64,000 nucleotides of DNA from assembly GCF_004362405.1 (NCBI RefSeq), contig NZ_SNXE01000008.1:163295-227294 (forward strand). Direction: 5' to 3'. The notes under the pieces are model-generated. The model was not told where the DNA came from. It saw only the letters and a program-made list of their open reading frames with translations, and made no database searches. Source of the DNA: Roseateles asaccharophilus. GTDB lineage: Bacteria; Pseudomonadota; Gammaproteobacteria; Burkholderiales; Burkholderiaceae_C. This document shows, one piece after another, positions 43,435-53,274 of this stretch (position 1 is its first letter; each line of letters starts with the position of its first letter). The position numbers and the translations under genes are program-made.

Positions 43435-44751
43435 ATGAGCACGATCAAGATCCTCAAGGGCCGCTGGGTCCTGACCATGGCGCCCGGCGCCCCTGTGCTG
43501 GAGCGCCATGCCGTGGTGCTGGAAGGCGAGCGCATCGCCGCCGTCCTGCCCTGGGACGAGGCCGAGGCCCGCTACCCCGCGGCCGAGCGCGTGGAACTGG
43601 GCCAGCATGTGCTGATCCCCGGCCTGATCAACGGCCACACGCATTCCGCCATGTCCCTGCTGCGCGGCGTGGCCGATGACCTGGCCCTGATGGACTGGCT
43701 CAACAACCACATCTGGCCGCTGGAGAAGAAGTGGGTCAGCGAGGACTGGACCTACCAGGGTTCCCTGCTCTCGGCCGCCGAGGCCCTGCGCGGCGGCGTG
43801 ACCTATCTGAACGATATGTACTTCTTCCCGACCGCGATGGCGCGCGCCGCCCTCGATTCGGGCATACGCGCCGGCGTGTCCATCAATGTGATCGACTTCC
43901 CCACCGGCTATGCCAGCGGTCCGGACGACTACATCGCCAAGGGCCTGGCCGCCTACGAGCAGTTCAAGGGCGAGGCCCTGCTGGACTGGACCAGCGCGCC
44001 GCACGCGCCCTACACGGTCTCGGACGAAACCTTTGTCAAGCTGCGCCAGCTGGCTGAGCAGCATGAGCTGCAGATGCACTGCCACATCCACGAAACCCAG
44101 TTCGAGGTGGATGAGAGCGTCAAGCAGTTCGGCATGCGCCCGCTGGAGCGCCTGAACAAGCTGGGCCTGCTGAACGAGCGCATGATGGCCGTGCACATGG
44201 TCCACCTGACCGAGGCCGAGATCGAGATGCTGGCCGCGCAGAAGGTGCATCTGGTGCACAACCCCAACTCCAACCTCAAGCTGGCCTCGGGTGTGCAACC
44301 GCTCAAGGCCCTGGAAGCCGCGGGCGTCAACACCATCCTGGGCACGGACGGTGCCGCCTCCAACAACCGCCAGGACATGTTCGGCGAGATCCGCGCCGCG
44401 GCCCTGCTGGCCAAGGGCGTGACGGGCGATCCGCTCACCGTCTCGGCCCGCACGGCCCTGGAGATGGCGACCATCCGCGCCGCCAAGGCCATGGGCCGCG
44501 AGGCCGATCTGGGCTCGCTGGAGCCGGGCAAGCTGGCCGATGTGGTGGCCGTCTCGCTGGACGCGCTGGAGTGCCGCCCGGTCTATCACGCCGATGCCCA
44601 GCTGGTCTATGTGGCCGGCCGCGAGCATGTGTCCGATGTCTGGGTGGGCGGCCGCCAGCTGCTCAAGCAGCGCGAGCTCACCAGCATCGATGTGTCGGCC
44701 CTGCTGGAGCGCAGCGAGGCCATCGTCGAGCGCATGAAGACCGAGCGCTGA
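43435..44751 (+). CDS. TRZ/ATZ-family amidohydrolase (adenosine/S-adenosylhomocysteine/methylthioadenosine deaminase-like)
   Basis: The 438-residue metal-dependent hydrolase has the HxH motif in LIPGLINGHTHSAMSLLRGVAD, a third histidine in MQMHCHIHETQ-type sequence (residues ~215-222), AVHMVHLTE, and the metal aspartate in ILGTDGAASNNRQDMF. These are the marks of MtaD-like purine nucleoside deaminases. GGAG lies six bases before ATG. Placement after nucleoside hydrolase suggests deamination of adenosine-type compounds before ribose release. Confidence 0.9.
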   Translation: MSTIKILKGRWVLTMAPGAPVLERHAVVLEGERIAAVLPWDEAEARYPAAERVELGQHVLIPGLINGHTHSAMSLLRGVADDLALMDWLNNHIWPLEKKWVSEDWTYQGSLLSAAEALRGGVTYLNDMYFFPTAMARAALDSGIRAGVSINVIDFPTGYASGPDDYIAKGLAAYEQFKGEALLDWTSAPHAPYTVSDETFVKLRQLAEQHELQMHCHIHETQFEVDESVKQFGMRPLERLNKLGLLNERMMAVHMVHLTEAEIEMLAAQKVHLVHNPNSNLKLASGVQPLKALEAAGVNTILGTDGAASNNRQDMFGEIRAAALLAKGVTGDPLTVSARTALEMATIRAAKAMGREADLGSLEPGKLADVVAVSLDALECRPVYHADAQLVYVAGREHVSDVWVGGRQLLKQRELTSIDVSALLERSEAIVERMKTER

Positions 44752-44765
44752 GCCTCGTTCTTTGA

Positions 44766-44789
44766 CCAGGGCGTGAAACTTCGCCCTGG
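44766..44789 (+). terminator. Possible hairpin after the salvage operon
   Basis: CCAGGGCG and CGCCCTGG form a perfect 8-bp stem around an 8-base loop, 14 bp beyond the amidohydrolase stop. There is no T-run after it, so it may be only a weak or factor-dependent terminator. Confidence 0.4.
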
Positions 44790-44878
44790 CCGCCGGGAGC
44801 GTGGAGCGCTCTCGGTAGAATCCCGAGCTTCTTCGATCTAGGTCCGCCTACCCGGCCCGGACCGCCGCGCGGGATTCC

Positions 44879-47800
44879 ATGGCTTCCACCACAAAGCATC
44901 TGCTTTCCTTCGAGGGCGGCAACGCCCTTTCCTCCTTCCGGGCCCAGGCCTTGCTGCCGCAGCTGCAGGCCGTCAATGAGCGCATCACGGGCCTGGCCGC
45001 CCGTCATGTGCACTGGGTCTGGAGCGATGTGGCGCTCAGCGAGGAGGAGAAGGCCAAGCTGGCCGCGCTGCTGAACTATGGCGATGCCTATGCCGGCGGC
45101 AGCGAAGGCAGCCTGGTGGTGGTGGCCCCGCGCCTGGGCACGGTGAGCCCCTGGGCCTCCAAGGCCACCGATATCGCCCACAACTGCGGCCTGAACATCC
45201 ACCGCGTGGAGCGTGTCACCGAGTACCGCATCACGCTGAAGTCCGGCCTGCTGGACGGCTTGACCGGCAAGGAACGCAGCCTGGCTCAGGACGAGCTGAT
45301 CGCCTGCGCGGCCCTGCTGCATGACCGCATGACCGAGAGCGTGCTGCTGGCCCGCGAGGACGCCCAGCACCTCTTCGACGAGAAGAGCGCCCAGGGTCTG
45401 GCCCATGTGGACGTGCTGGGCCGCGGCCGCGCCGCCCTGGAGCAGGCCAACAAGGACTTCGGTCTGGCGCTCTCGGACGATGAGATCGACTACCTGGTCG
45501 ATGCCTTCAACAGCCTCAAGCGCAACCCCAGCGATGTGGAGCTGATGATGTTCGCCCAGGCGAACTCGGAGCACTGCCGCCACAAGATCTTCAACGCCAA
45601 GTTCACGGTGGACGGCGAGGAGCAGCCGCTGAGCCTCTTCGGCATGATCCGCAACACCGAGAAGCTCAGCCCCCAGCACACGGTGATTGCCTACTCGGAC
45701 AATGCCGCCGTGATGGAAGGCCACACCATCGAGCGCTGGATGCCGGCAGGTGATGCACGCGCCCCCAAGTACGAGGCCCGCGCCGAGACCGCCCATGTGC
45801 TGATGAAGGTGGAAACCCACAACCACCCGACCGCCATTTCCCCGCACCCCGGCGCCTCCACCGGTGCCGGTGGCGAGATCCGTGATGAAGGCGCCACCGG
45901 CCGCGGCGCCAAGCCCAAGGCCGGTCTGACCGGCTTCTCGGTCTCCAATCTGCGTCTGCCGGGTCTCAGCGAGCCCTGGGAGCAGGCCAATGTGGGCAAG
46001 CCCGAGCACATCGCCAGCGCCCTGCAGATCATGATCGAGGGCCCGCTGGGCGGCGCCGCCTTCAACAACGAGTTCGGCCGGCCCAATCTGGGTGGCTACT
46101 TCCGCGTCTTCGAGCAGGAAGTGGCGGGCGTGCAGCGCGGCTATCACAAGCCCATCATGATCGCCGGCGGCCTGGGCGCCATCCGTGCCGACCTGACCAC
46201 CAAGATCGAGTTCCCGGCCGGCAGCCTGCTGGTGCAGCTGGGCGGCCCCGGCATGCGCATCGGCATGGGCGGCAGCGCCGCCTCCTCCATGGCGGCCGGC
46301 ACCAATACCGCCGATCTGGACTTCGACTCCGTGCAGCGCGGCAACCCCGAGATCGAGCGCCGCGTGCAGGAGGTCATCAACCACTGCTGGGGCCTGGGCG
46401 CCGAAAAGAACCCCATCCTGGCCATCCACGATGTGGGCGCGGGCGGTATCTCCAACGCCTTCCCCGAGCTGGTGAACGACGCCGGCCGTGGCGCCATCTT
46501 CGATCTGCGCAAGGTGCCGCTGGAAGAGAGCGGCCTGGCGCCCAAGGAGATCTGGTGCAATGAAAGCCAGGAGCGCTATGTGCTGGCCATCGCGCCGGGC
46601 AGCCTGGAACTCTTCAAGAGCATGTGCGAGCGCGAGCGCTGCCCCTTCGCGGTGGTGGGCGTCACCACCGAGGCGCGCGAGCTGATCCTGGAAGACGGCG
46701 AGGGTGGTGAGCGCGCCATCGACATGCCCATGGACGTGCTGCTGGGCAAGCCGCCCAAGATGCACCGTGATGTGCAGCGCGTGGCCCGCGATGGCGGAGC
46801 ACTGAACCTGACCGGTGTTGACCTCTCCAAGGTGGCGCTGGACGTGCTGCGCCACCCGACCGTGGCCTCCAAGCGCTTCCTGATCAGCATTGGCGACCGC
46901 AGCGTGGGCGGCCTCAACCACCGCGACCAGATGGTTGGCCCCTGGCAAGTGCCGGTGGCGGATTGCGCCGTGACCCTGGCCGACTTCAAGGGCTTTGCCG
47001 GCGAAGCCATGAGCATGGGCGAGCGCACCCCGCTGGCGGCGGTGAACGCGCCCGCCTCGGGCCGCATGGCCGTGGGCGAGGCCATCACCAATCTGCTGGC
47101 CGCGCCCATCGAGCTGCCGCGCGTCAAGCTCAGCGCCAACTGGATGGCTGCCTGCGGCGAGCCCGGCGAGGACGCCGCGCTCTTCGACACCGTTAAGGCC
47201 GTGGGCATGGAGCTGTGCCCGCAGCTGGGCATCTCGATCCCGGTGGGCAAGGATTCGCTGTCCATGCGGACCAAGTGGCCGGATGGGGATGTCAGCAAAC
47301 AGGTCACCGCCCCGGTGTCCCTGATCATCACCGCCTTTGCCAGCGTGGCCGATGTGCGCGGCACCCTGACGCCCGAGCTGCAGGCCGGTGACACCTCGCT
47401 GATCCTGGTGGATCTGGGCCAGGGCAAGCACCGCATGGGCGGCTCCATCCTGGCGCAGGCCCTGAATCAGTTCGGCAATGAAGTGCCGGACTTGGATGAC
47501 GCGGGCCTGCTCAAGAGCCTGGTGGCCGCGGTGAACGAGCTGCGCGCCGCAGGCAAGATTCTGGCCTACCACGACCGCGGCGACGGCGGCCTCTGGGCCA
47601 CGGCCTGCGAGATGGCCTTCGCGGGCCATCGCGGCGTGAGCCTGAATGTGGACCTGCTGGTCACCGAGGGCGATGGCGTGAACGACAGCCGCGCCGACTT
47701 CGGCGACTCCAAGAACTGGGCCTCCCAGGTCAGCGGTCGGCGCGAGGAACTCACGCTCAAGGCCTTGTTCAACGAGGAACTGGGCGCGCTGCTGCAGGTG

Positions 47801-48883
47801 CGCACCGAGGACCGCGACGCGGTGCTGCAGGTGCTGCGCCAGCACGGTCTGTCCAAGCACAGCCATGTGGTGGGCAAGCCCAATACCAGTGGCAAGGTGG
47901 AAATCTGGCGCGATGCCAAGGCCGTGTTCAGCGCGCCGCTGGAGGCCCTGCACAAGCAGTGGGACCAGGTCAGCCACCGCATCACTCAGCTGCGTGACAA
48001 CCCCGCCTGTGCCGACAGCGAGCATGAGCAGGCCGGCCGCGCCGACGATCCGGGCCGCCATGTGCACCTGACCTTCGAGCCGACCGAGGACGTGGCCGCC
48101 CCCTTCATCGCCAGTGGCGCCCGCCCCAAGCTGGCCATCCTGCGCGAGCAGGGCGTGAACTCGCATGTCGAGATGAGCTATGCCATGGCCCTGGCCGGCT
48201 TCGACACCTACGACGTGCACATGAGCGATCTGCAGTCGGGTGCGGCCTCGCTGCGTGACTTCAAGGGCTTTATCGCGTGCGGCGGCTTCAGCTATGGCGA
48301 CACCCTGGGGGCCGGCGAGGGCTGGGCCCGCTCGGTGATGTTCAACCCGGTGCTGGCCGAGGACTTCCAGGCCTTCTTTGCCCGCGGCGACAGCTTTGCC
48401 CTGGGCATCTGCAATGGCTGCCAGATGCTGGCGGCGCTCTCGCCCATCATCCCGGGCGCGCAGGACTGGCCCAAGTTCACGCGCAACAAGAGCGAGCAGT
48501 TCGAGGCCCGTCTGGCCATGGTCGAGGTGCTGGCGTCTCCCAGCCTCTTCTTCCAGGGCATGGCCGGCAGCCGGCTGCCCATCGCCGTGGCTCATGGCGA
48601 AGGCTTTGCCGACTTCTCGCAGCGCGGCAATGCCGCCAAGGTGGCCCGCGCCCTGCGCTATGTGGACCACAGCGGCGCGCCCACCGAGGTCTATCCGCTC
48701 AACCCCAATGGCAGCCCCGAGGGCCTGACCGGCGTGACCACGGCGGACGGCCGCTTCACCGCCCTGATGCCGCACCCGGAGCGTGTGTTCCGCAATATCC
48801 AGATGAGCTGGACCAGCGGTGACAAGAGCGCGCTCAGCCCCTGGATGCGCATGTTCCGCAACGCCCGCAAGGCCATCGGCTAA
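44879..48883 (+). CDS. purL: Phosphoribosylformylglycinamidine synthase
   Basis: The 1334-residue enzyme makes FGAM from FGAR, ATP and glutamine in purine synthesis. It is the long single-chain type: an N-terminal PurS-like region, two AIRS-like synthase halves ([50 protein letters not shown]) and a C-terminal class I glutaminase with C1178 (GICNGCQML) and the late His-Glu region ([15 protein letters not shown]). The length is close to E. coli PurL. It is transcribed alone; no PurR-type operator was recognised. Confidence 0.98.
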   Translation: MASTTKHLLSFEGGNALSSFRAQALLPQLQAVNERITGLAARHVHWVWSDVALSEEEKAKLAALLNYGDAYAGGSEGSLVVVAPRLGTVSPWASKATDIAHNCGLNIHRVERVTEYRITLKSGLLDGLTGKERSLAQDELIACAALLHDRMTESVLLAREDAQHLFDEKSAQGLAHVDVLGRGRAALEQANKDFGLALSDDEIDYLVDAFNSLKRNPSDVELMMFAQANSEHCRHKIFNAKFTVDGEEQPLSLFGMIRNTEKLSPQHTVIAYSDNAAVMEGHTIERWMPAGDARAPKYEARAETAHVLMKVETHNHPTAISPHPGASTGAGGEIRDEGATGRGAKPKAGLTGFSVSNLRLPGLSEPWEQANVGKPEHIASALQIMIEGPLGGAAFNNEFGRPNLGGYFRVFEQEVAGVQRGYHKPIMIAGGLGAIRADLTTKIEFPAGSLLVQLGGPGMRIGMGGSAASSMAAGTNTADLDFDSVQRGNPEIERRVQEVINHCWGLGAEKNPILAIHDVGAGGISNAFPELVNDAGRGAIFDLRKVPLEESGLAPKEIWCNESQERYVLAIAPGSLELFKSMCERERCPFAVVGVTTEARELILEDGEGGERAIDMPMDVLLGKPPKMHRDVQRVARDGGALNLTGVDLSKVALDVLRHPTVASKRFLISIGDRSVGGLNHRDQMVGPWQVPVADCAVTLADFKGFAGEAMSMGERTPLAAVNAPASGRMAVGEAITNLLAAPIELPRVKLSANWMAACGEPGEDAALFDTVKAVGMELCPQLGISIPVGKDSLSMRTKWPDGDVSKQVTAPVSLIITAFASVADVRGTLTPELQAGDTSLILVDLGQGKHRMGGSILAQALNQFGNEVPDLDDAGLLKSLVAAVNELRAAGKILAYHDRGDGGLWATACEMAFAGHRGVSLNVDLLVTEGDGVNDSRADFGDSKNWASQVSGRREELTLKALFNEELGALLQVRTEDRDAVLQVLRQHGLSKHSHVVGKPNTSGKVEIWRDAKAVFSAPLEALHKQWDQVSHRITQLRDNPACADSEHEQAGRADDPGRHVHLTFEPTEDVAAPFIASGARPKLAILREQGVNSHVEMSYAMALAGFDTYDVHMSDLQSGAASLRDFKGFIACGGFSYGDTLGAGEGWARSVMFNPVLAEDFQAFFARGDSFALGICNGCQMLAALSPIIPGAQDWPKFTRNKSEQFEARLAMVEVLASPSLFFQGMAGSRLPIAVAHGEGFADFSQRGNAAKVARALRYVDHSGAPTEVYPLNPNGSPEGLTGVTTADGRFTALMPHPERVFRNIQMSWTSGDKSALSPWMRMFRNARKAIG

Positions 48884-48913
48884 GCCGGGACCGGCGCGGT
48901 CTGCGCTGAGCGC

Positions 48914-48948
48914 AAAAAAAGCCCGGCGAGCCGCGAGGCTCACCGGGC
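48914..48948 (-). terminator. Strong intrinsic terminator (minus strand)
   Basis: GCCCGGCGAGCC and GGCTCACCGGGC form a 12-bp stem with one mismatch and a GCGA loop. On the minus strand it is followed by seven T, so it ends transcription of the 93-aa gene. As a hairpin it may also serve purL on the other strand, but it has no T-run there. Confidence 0.8.
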
Positions 48949-49034
48949 GAATGCGCGGGCTTCCAGACGTCGAAACAGGAGAAAAGCGAAGCCCGGCAAC
49001 TGCGCTGTCGGGTGGAGGGGCGTGGGCGGACCGC

Positions 49035-49316
49035 TCAGTGCAGCGCGCCGTACTTGGGCGCGAAGTCCCGGGTATCGTCCTCGTCGTCTTCGGGCATGAG
49101 GCTGGCCGCTACCGGCGCCGCGCCATGCTGGGCCGGGCCGTCATCCAGCCGGGCCGGAAAATCGGGCTGCTGGCGGATGCGCTGGCGCGCCAGCTGGATG
49201 CTGGCGCGGAACTGCGGCGTCAGCTGGTCCAGGGCGTCCAGATAGGCCCAGTGGCGCTCGGGAAACTCGCGCCACCAGCTGACGATGCTGTCGGGGTCCT
49301 GAAGATCGAGATACAT
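49035..49316 (-). CDS. Unknown 93-aa protein, probably LexA-controlled
   Basis: The start is supported by a GAGG sequence about nine bases upstream. The product is acidic and soluble: MYLDLQDPDSIVSWWREFPERHW, then LDALDQLTPQFRASIQLARQRI, and an acidic tail (MPEDDEDDTRDF). It has no known domain that I recognise. It is a single-gene unit with its own terminator. A 16-bp sequence matching the LexA box lies 30 bp before the ATG, so it is likely induced by DNA damage. Function unknown. Confidence 0.75.
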   Translation of the reverse strand: MYLDLQDPDSIVSWWREFPERHWAYLDALDQLTPQFRASIQLARQRIRQQPDFPARLDDGPAQHGAAPVAASLMPEDDEDDTRDFAPKYGALH

Positions 49317-49345
49317 GATGGCGGGGCCTCGTGTTGCTCAAAATG

Positions 49346-49361
49346 CTGTATGAATATACAG
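49346..49361 (-). promoter_or_regulatory. LexA (SOS) box
   Basis: CTGTATGAATATACAG fits the beta/gammaproteobacterial LexA pattern CTGT-N8-ACAG exactly, with the usual AT-rich centre. It lies 30 bp upstream of the 93-aa gene start and directly after the 3' end of the LLM oxidoreductase gene, so only the 93-aa gene can be its target. Confidence 0.75.
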
Positions 49362-49448
49362 TAAGTTCGAGCGATATGAAGTCTCGCGCCCTTGCCTCGC
49401 CGGAGGCTGCTGACAAATCGCGCTGACGCGCCCCAGCCGCGCGTGCCT

Positions 49449-50444
49449 TCAGGCCGCCAGTTGCGCCAGCAGCTCGTAGGAGCGCAGGCGGGCGCCAAAG
49501 TCGTGCAGGGCGCCGGCCACGATGAATTCGTCCGCGCCGGTGCGCTCGGCCGTGGCGCGCAGACCGGCACGCACCGTCACCGGCGAGCCCACCACCGATT
49601 CGGCCAGCATGCGGGCCACGCCGGCCTTCTCGGCCGGGGTCCAGAGGGCCTCCATATCGTCCACTGGCGGCGGCAAGGGGCCGCGCTGGCCGCGCTGCAT
49701 GCCCAGAAAGCGCTGCTGCAGGGACGTGAAGAGGTGCTGCGCCTGTTCATCGCTGTCGGCCACGATCACATTGAGCCCCACCATGGCATGCGGCTTGGGA
49801 TGGCGGGCACTAGGCCGGTACTGGCTGCGGTAGAGATCCAGGGCCTGCATCAGCAGCTCCGGTGCGAAATGCGAGGCAAAGGCAAAGGGCAGGCCCAGGT
49901 AGGCGGCGAGCTGGGCGCTGTAGAGGCTGGAGCCCAGCAGCCAGATCGGCACCTCGGTGCCCTGGCCGGGAATGGCGCGCACGACCTGACCCTCGCGGGC
50001 CGGGCCCAGATAGGCCTGCAGCTCCTGCACATCCTGGGGGAATCGGTCCTCGGCGGCGCTGCTCAGATGGCGGCGCAGGGCCCGCATGGTGGGGCCGTCC
50101 GTCCCCGGCGCGCGGCCCAGGCCCAGGTCGATGCGGCCGGGGAAGAAGCAGGCCAGGGTGCCGAACTGCTCCGCAATCGTCAGCGGCGCATGGTTGGGCA
50201 GCATGATGCCGCCCGAGCCCACGCGGATGCGCTCGGTGGCGCGCGCGATCTGACCGATCAGCACTGCGGTGGCGGCGCTGGCCACACCGTCCATATTGTG
50301 GTGCTCGGCCACCCAGAAGCGGTGGTAGCCCAGGGCCTCGGCGTGACGGGCCAGGGCCAGGCTGTTGTGCAGGGCGGTCACGGCATCGCTGCCGGCCACG
50401 ATCGGGGCGAGGTCCAGAACGGACAGGGGCGGTATCTGCGACAT
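49449..50444 (-). CDS. LLM-class flavin-dependent oxidoreductase
   Basis: The 331-residue protein is a bacterial-luciferase-like monooxygenase. Typical motifs are [65 protein letters not shown] and [16 protein letters not shown]. These match the MsnO8/YhbW-like group, which uses FMN. The substrate is unknown. It is a single gene on the minus strand. Confidence 0.92.
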   Translation of the reverse strand: MSQIPPLSVLDLAPIVAGSDAVTALHNSLALARHAEALGYHRFWVAEHHNMDGVASAATAVLIGQIARATERIRVGSGGIMLPNHAPLTIAEQFGTLACFFPGRIDLGLGRAPGTDGPTMRALRRHLSSAAEDRFPQDVQELQAYLGPAREGQVVRAIPGQGTEVPIWLLGSSLYSAQLAAYLGLPFAFASHFAPELLMQALDLYRSQYRPSARHPKPHAMVGLNVIVADSDEQAQHLFTSLQQRFLGMQRGQRGPLPPPVDDMEALWTPAEKAGVARMLAESVVGSPVTVRAGLRATAERTGADEFIVAGALHDFGARLRSYELLAQLAA

Positions 50445-50499
50445 GATCCCGGCAGTCTAGGCCCAAGGCGCCACACGATGTGGCGGTATGGACTTGACC

Positions 50500-53196
50500 C
50501 TAGGCGGCGCCTGGGCGGCGGGCGCTCGCAGTGTCGCCGGACGGGGTTTGCAGCACCGGGGCCGCATAAGGCAGGATGATCACAAACCGGGTCCCGCCAC
50601 CCGGGCGTTCGAGCAGTTCCAGCCGTCCGCCCAGCACATCGTTGACGATGTTGTAGACGATGTTCAGCCCCAGTCCGGTGCCGCCGCGACCCAGCTTGGT
50701 GGTGAAGAAGGGGTCGAAGGCACGACGACGCACCTCTTCGCTCATGCCCAGGCCATCGTCCTCGACCAGCAGCTCCAGCTGCTGATCGTCCAGGGGGCGC
50801 GCCGCAATGCGCAGCTGGCCCTCGGCTCGCCCTTCAAACGCATGTACCAGGGCGTTCTGAAGCAGGTTGGACAGCACTTGGCCCAGAGGACCCGGGTAGC
50901 TGTCCAGTTCCTGAGGCAGGGGCCGCAACTCGGTCACGATGCGGTAGGGGGTGGTCTTCCAGCGCGCATGGGCCAGCCCCAGCACATCGCCCACCACATC
51001 GTGCAGGGCAAAGCGGCGACGCTGCTCGCTGGTCTGGTCCACGGAGAGCTGCTTGAAGTGCTGCACCAGGGCGCAGGCGCTGTTCAGGCCGCGCAGCAGA
51101 ATGCCGTTCGCCACGGCCGTGTCGTTGAGGTAGGCCTCCAGGGTGGAGCGCCGCATATTGCCGGCCGCGAGCTGGGCCGCAATCTCACGGCTGCGGCTTT
51201 CCAGGGTGGAGGCCGTGGTCAGGCAATTGCCCAGCGGGGTGTTGAGTTCATGAGCCACGCCGGCGACCAGGGAGCCCAGGGCCGCCATGCGCTCGGCGCG
51301 CAGCAACTCGGTCTGCGCATGCTGCAAGGTGTCACGGGTCTGGGCCAGCTCCGCGGCACGGGCCGTCACGCGCGACTCCAGCTCCGCATTGAGCGCGCGC
51401 AGCCCACGCTCGGCCTGCAGTTGGGCGCTGATGTCCCGGGCCACACCGAGGAAACCGATCAACTCCCCCCGGCGCGAGTACACCACGCTGACGCTCAGGG
51501 ACACTTCGAGCCGGCTGCCGTCCTGGCGAACCATGGTCCAGATCTGCGTGTCGCTGCCCTCCAGCAGCGCACGGGCAGCAAAGGCATCGCTCTTGTCGAT
51601 CGGGCGCCCCAGATCACGGCTCAGCGCCGCGGCGCGGGCCTCAATCTCCTCGGGGAGATGCCAGGCCTTGGGGCTGCGCCCCATCACCTCCTCGGACCGG
51701 TAGCCCAGCATGCGTTCGGCTCCGCGGTTGAAGACGGTGATGCGGTCCTGCGCATCGGTGGCGATGATGGCGACTTCCGTCGCGGCATCCAGCACCGCCT
51801 GCAGCCCGTCGCGAGCCGCCTGGAGCTCTGCGTCGGCCTGGCGCTGCACCGTGATGTCGCGCCCCGTGCCGCGGTAGCCGCGGAAACTGCCCTCGGCATC
51901 GAAGAAGGGGGCGCCGGAGACGCTCAGGTAGCGCTTGCGGCCGTCTGCCGCGATCTGCGCGTACTCGAAATCCTTGAAGGTCTCGCGGCGCTCCAGGCTG
52001 CGCTTGTGGGCCTCCCAGTCCGTGCCGGGCACCAGGACGGGGGACTCCCAGCGCTTGAAGCCCAGCACCAGATCGGAGGAGGTGTTGGTGGCCTCTTCGG
52101 CCACGCGGGAGATGTAGGTGAAGCGCAAGTCGGCATCCTGCTCCCAGACCCAGTCGCTGGCCAGGGCCGCCAGAGTGCGAAAGCGCGATTGCGATTCCTC
52201 CAGCTCGGCCCGCATCAGCCGGCCTTGCTCGACCTCGCGGCTCAGGGCTTCGTTATCCCGGCACTGGGCCCGCCACATGCGGGTCAGCAGACCCACCAGC
52301 AGGGTGACCAGCGCACAGCCGCCCCACAGGGCCAGCAGGCTGGTGCTGAGCCCTGCGTCGCCGCCCCAGCCGGCCTGGGGGCGAGCGAGCAGCAGCCAGT
52401 CGGCGCCGGGCAGCCGGGCGGTCAGGATCACGCGTTCCGCCGCGGGCAGGCGCTGCAGCTCGGTCGAGCCCCAGATCAGGGCGCCGGGACGGCCCTCACC
52501 CTGGCTGGCATGCAGGGCCATCTCCAGCCCCGCCTCATGGGGCAGGCCGGCGGCTGCGATGAATCGCTGCAGATCGGCGACCACGGAGACCACGCCCCAG
52601 TAGCGCGGCTCGCCACGCTCGTCACGAAGGAAGACGGGGCTGCGTTGAATCACGCCCTGGCCCCCCTGCACCAGGTTCACCGGGGCGCGCAGCAGGGGCT
52701 GGCGCAGGCGCCGGGCCTCCTCGACCTGGGCCCACTGGGCCGGCACGCTGCGGTAGTCCAGGTTGAGCACCGCCTCATTGCCCGAGCGCGGGTAGACATG
52801 GCGGGCTACATCATCGGGGGCGGCCACCACACTGCGCAGATGCGGCAGCAGGGGCATGGTGCGTTGCAGCATGAGCTCGAAGCGCTGCTCGTTCAGACCG
52901 CCATCCACCTGGATCATGGTGCTCAGGCTCAGGGTGGGCGCGAAGGTGGATTGGCCGGTGGCCTCCAGGCGGTCGCGCAGCGCGGTCAGGCGCTGTTCCA
53001 CCTGGCGGCGCTCATCGAGGGCGCGGCTGATCTGCTCCTGGTCTTGCAGCCAGAGGCCCAGTGCCAGACTCAGCAGCAGGCAGAGCCAGACGGGCCAGTA
53101 GACCAGCCACAAGGCCGGCCCCTTGAGCGCGGCGGGCCGGGCAGGGGCGGGCGGGGCGGCGGACAGAGGCGGCGGCAGGGCGGGGTGGGGGTCCAT
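50500..53196 (-). CDS. CHASE-PAS-PAS sensor histidine kinase
   Basis: I start at ATG 53196, which has a GGAG site. The 898-residue protein has an N-terminal membrane helix (LWLVYWPVWLCLLLSLALGLWL), a periplasmic CHASE-like domain (about 70-265; PAQWAQVEEARRLRQPLLRAPVNLVQGGQGV), a second helix (about 290-312) and two PAS domains (DWVWEQDADLRFTYIS; VLDAATEVAIIATDAQDRI). HisKA with H649 (VAHELNTPLGN) and HATPase (DDGLGMSEEV, GTGLGLNIVYN) follow. No response regulator is adjacent. The H-box is very like that of the soluble TPR-GAF kinase at 8732, so the two belong to the same kinase subgroup. Confidence 0.92.
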   Translation of the reverse strand: MDPHPALPPPLSAAPPAPARPAALKGPALWLVYWPVWLCLLLSLALGLWLQDQEQISRALDERRQVEQRLTALRDRLEATGQSTFAPTLSLSTMIQVDGGLNEQRFELMLQRTMPLLPHLRSVVAAPDDVARHVYPRSGNEAVLNLDYRSVPAQWAQVEEARRLRQPLLRAPVNLVQGGQGVIQRSPVFLRDERGEPRYWGVVSVVADLQRFIAAAGLPHEAGLEMALHASQGEGRPGALIWGSTELQRLPAAERVILTARLPGADWLLLARPQAGWGGDAGLSTSLLALWGGCALVTLLVGLLTRMWRAQCRDNEALSREVEQGRLMRAELEESQSRFRTLAALASDWVWEQDADLRFTYISRVAEEATNTSSDLVLGFKRWESPVLVPGTDWEAHKRSLERRETFKDFEYAQIAADGRKRYLSVSGAPFFDAEGSFRGYRGTGRDITVQRQADAELQAARDGLQAVLDAATEVAIIATDAQDRITVFNRGAERMLGYRSEEVMGRSPKAWHLPEEIEARAAALSRDLGRPIDKSDAFAARALLEGSDTQIWTMVRQDGSRLEVSLSVSVVYSRRGELIGFLGVARDISAQLQAERGLRALNAELESRVTARAAELAQTRDTLQHAQTELLRAERMAALGSLVAGVAHELNTPLGNCLTTASTLESRSREIAAQLAAGNMRRSTLEAYLNDTAVANGILLRGLNSACALVQHFKQLSVDQTSEQRRRFALHDVVGDVLGLAHARWKTTPYRIVTELRPLPQELDSYPGPLGQVLSNLLQNALVHAFEGRAEGQLRIAARPLDDQQLELLVEDDGLGMSEEVRRRAFDPFFTTKLGRGGTGLGLNIVYNIVNDVLGGRLELLERPGGGTRFVIILPYAAPVLQTPSGDTASARRPGAA

Positions 53197-53274
53197 GAGG
53201 CTCCGTTCCACAGTACCACAAGGCCGTCGCAGTTTGGCACCCCTTCAACCCCAGGGGCAGCGGCCTGGAAGGCC

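Noticed and set aside
44678-48943. A very long open frame (about 1400 codons) on the minus strand across purL
   Set aside because: It is the antisense of a GC-rich gene with strong third-position bias. Its translation is His/Gln/Gly/Ala-rich without domains, and purL is unambiguous.
48884-48950. The hairpin after purL as a plus-strand terminator
   Set aside because: On the plus strand the A-run lies before the stem and no T-run follows, so it is assigned to the minus strand.
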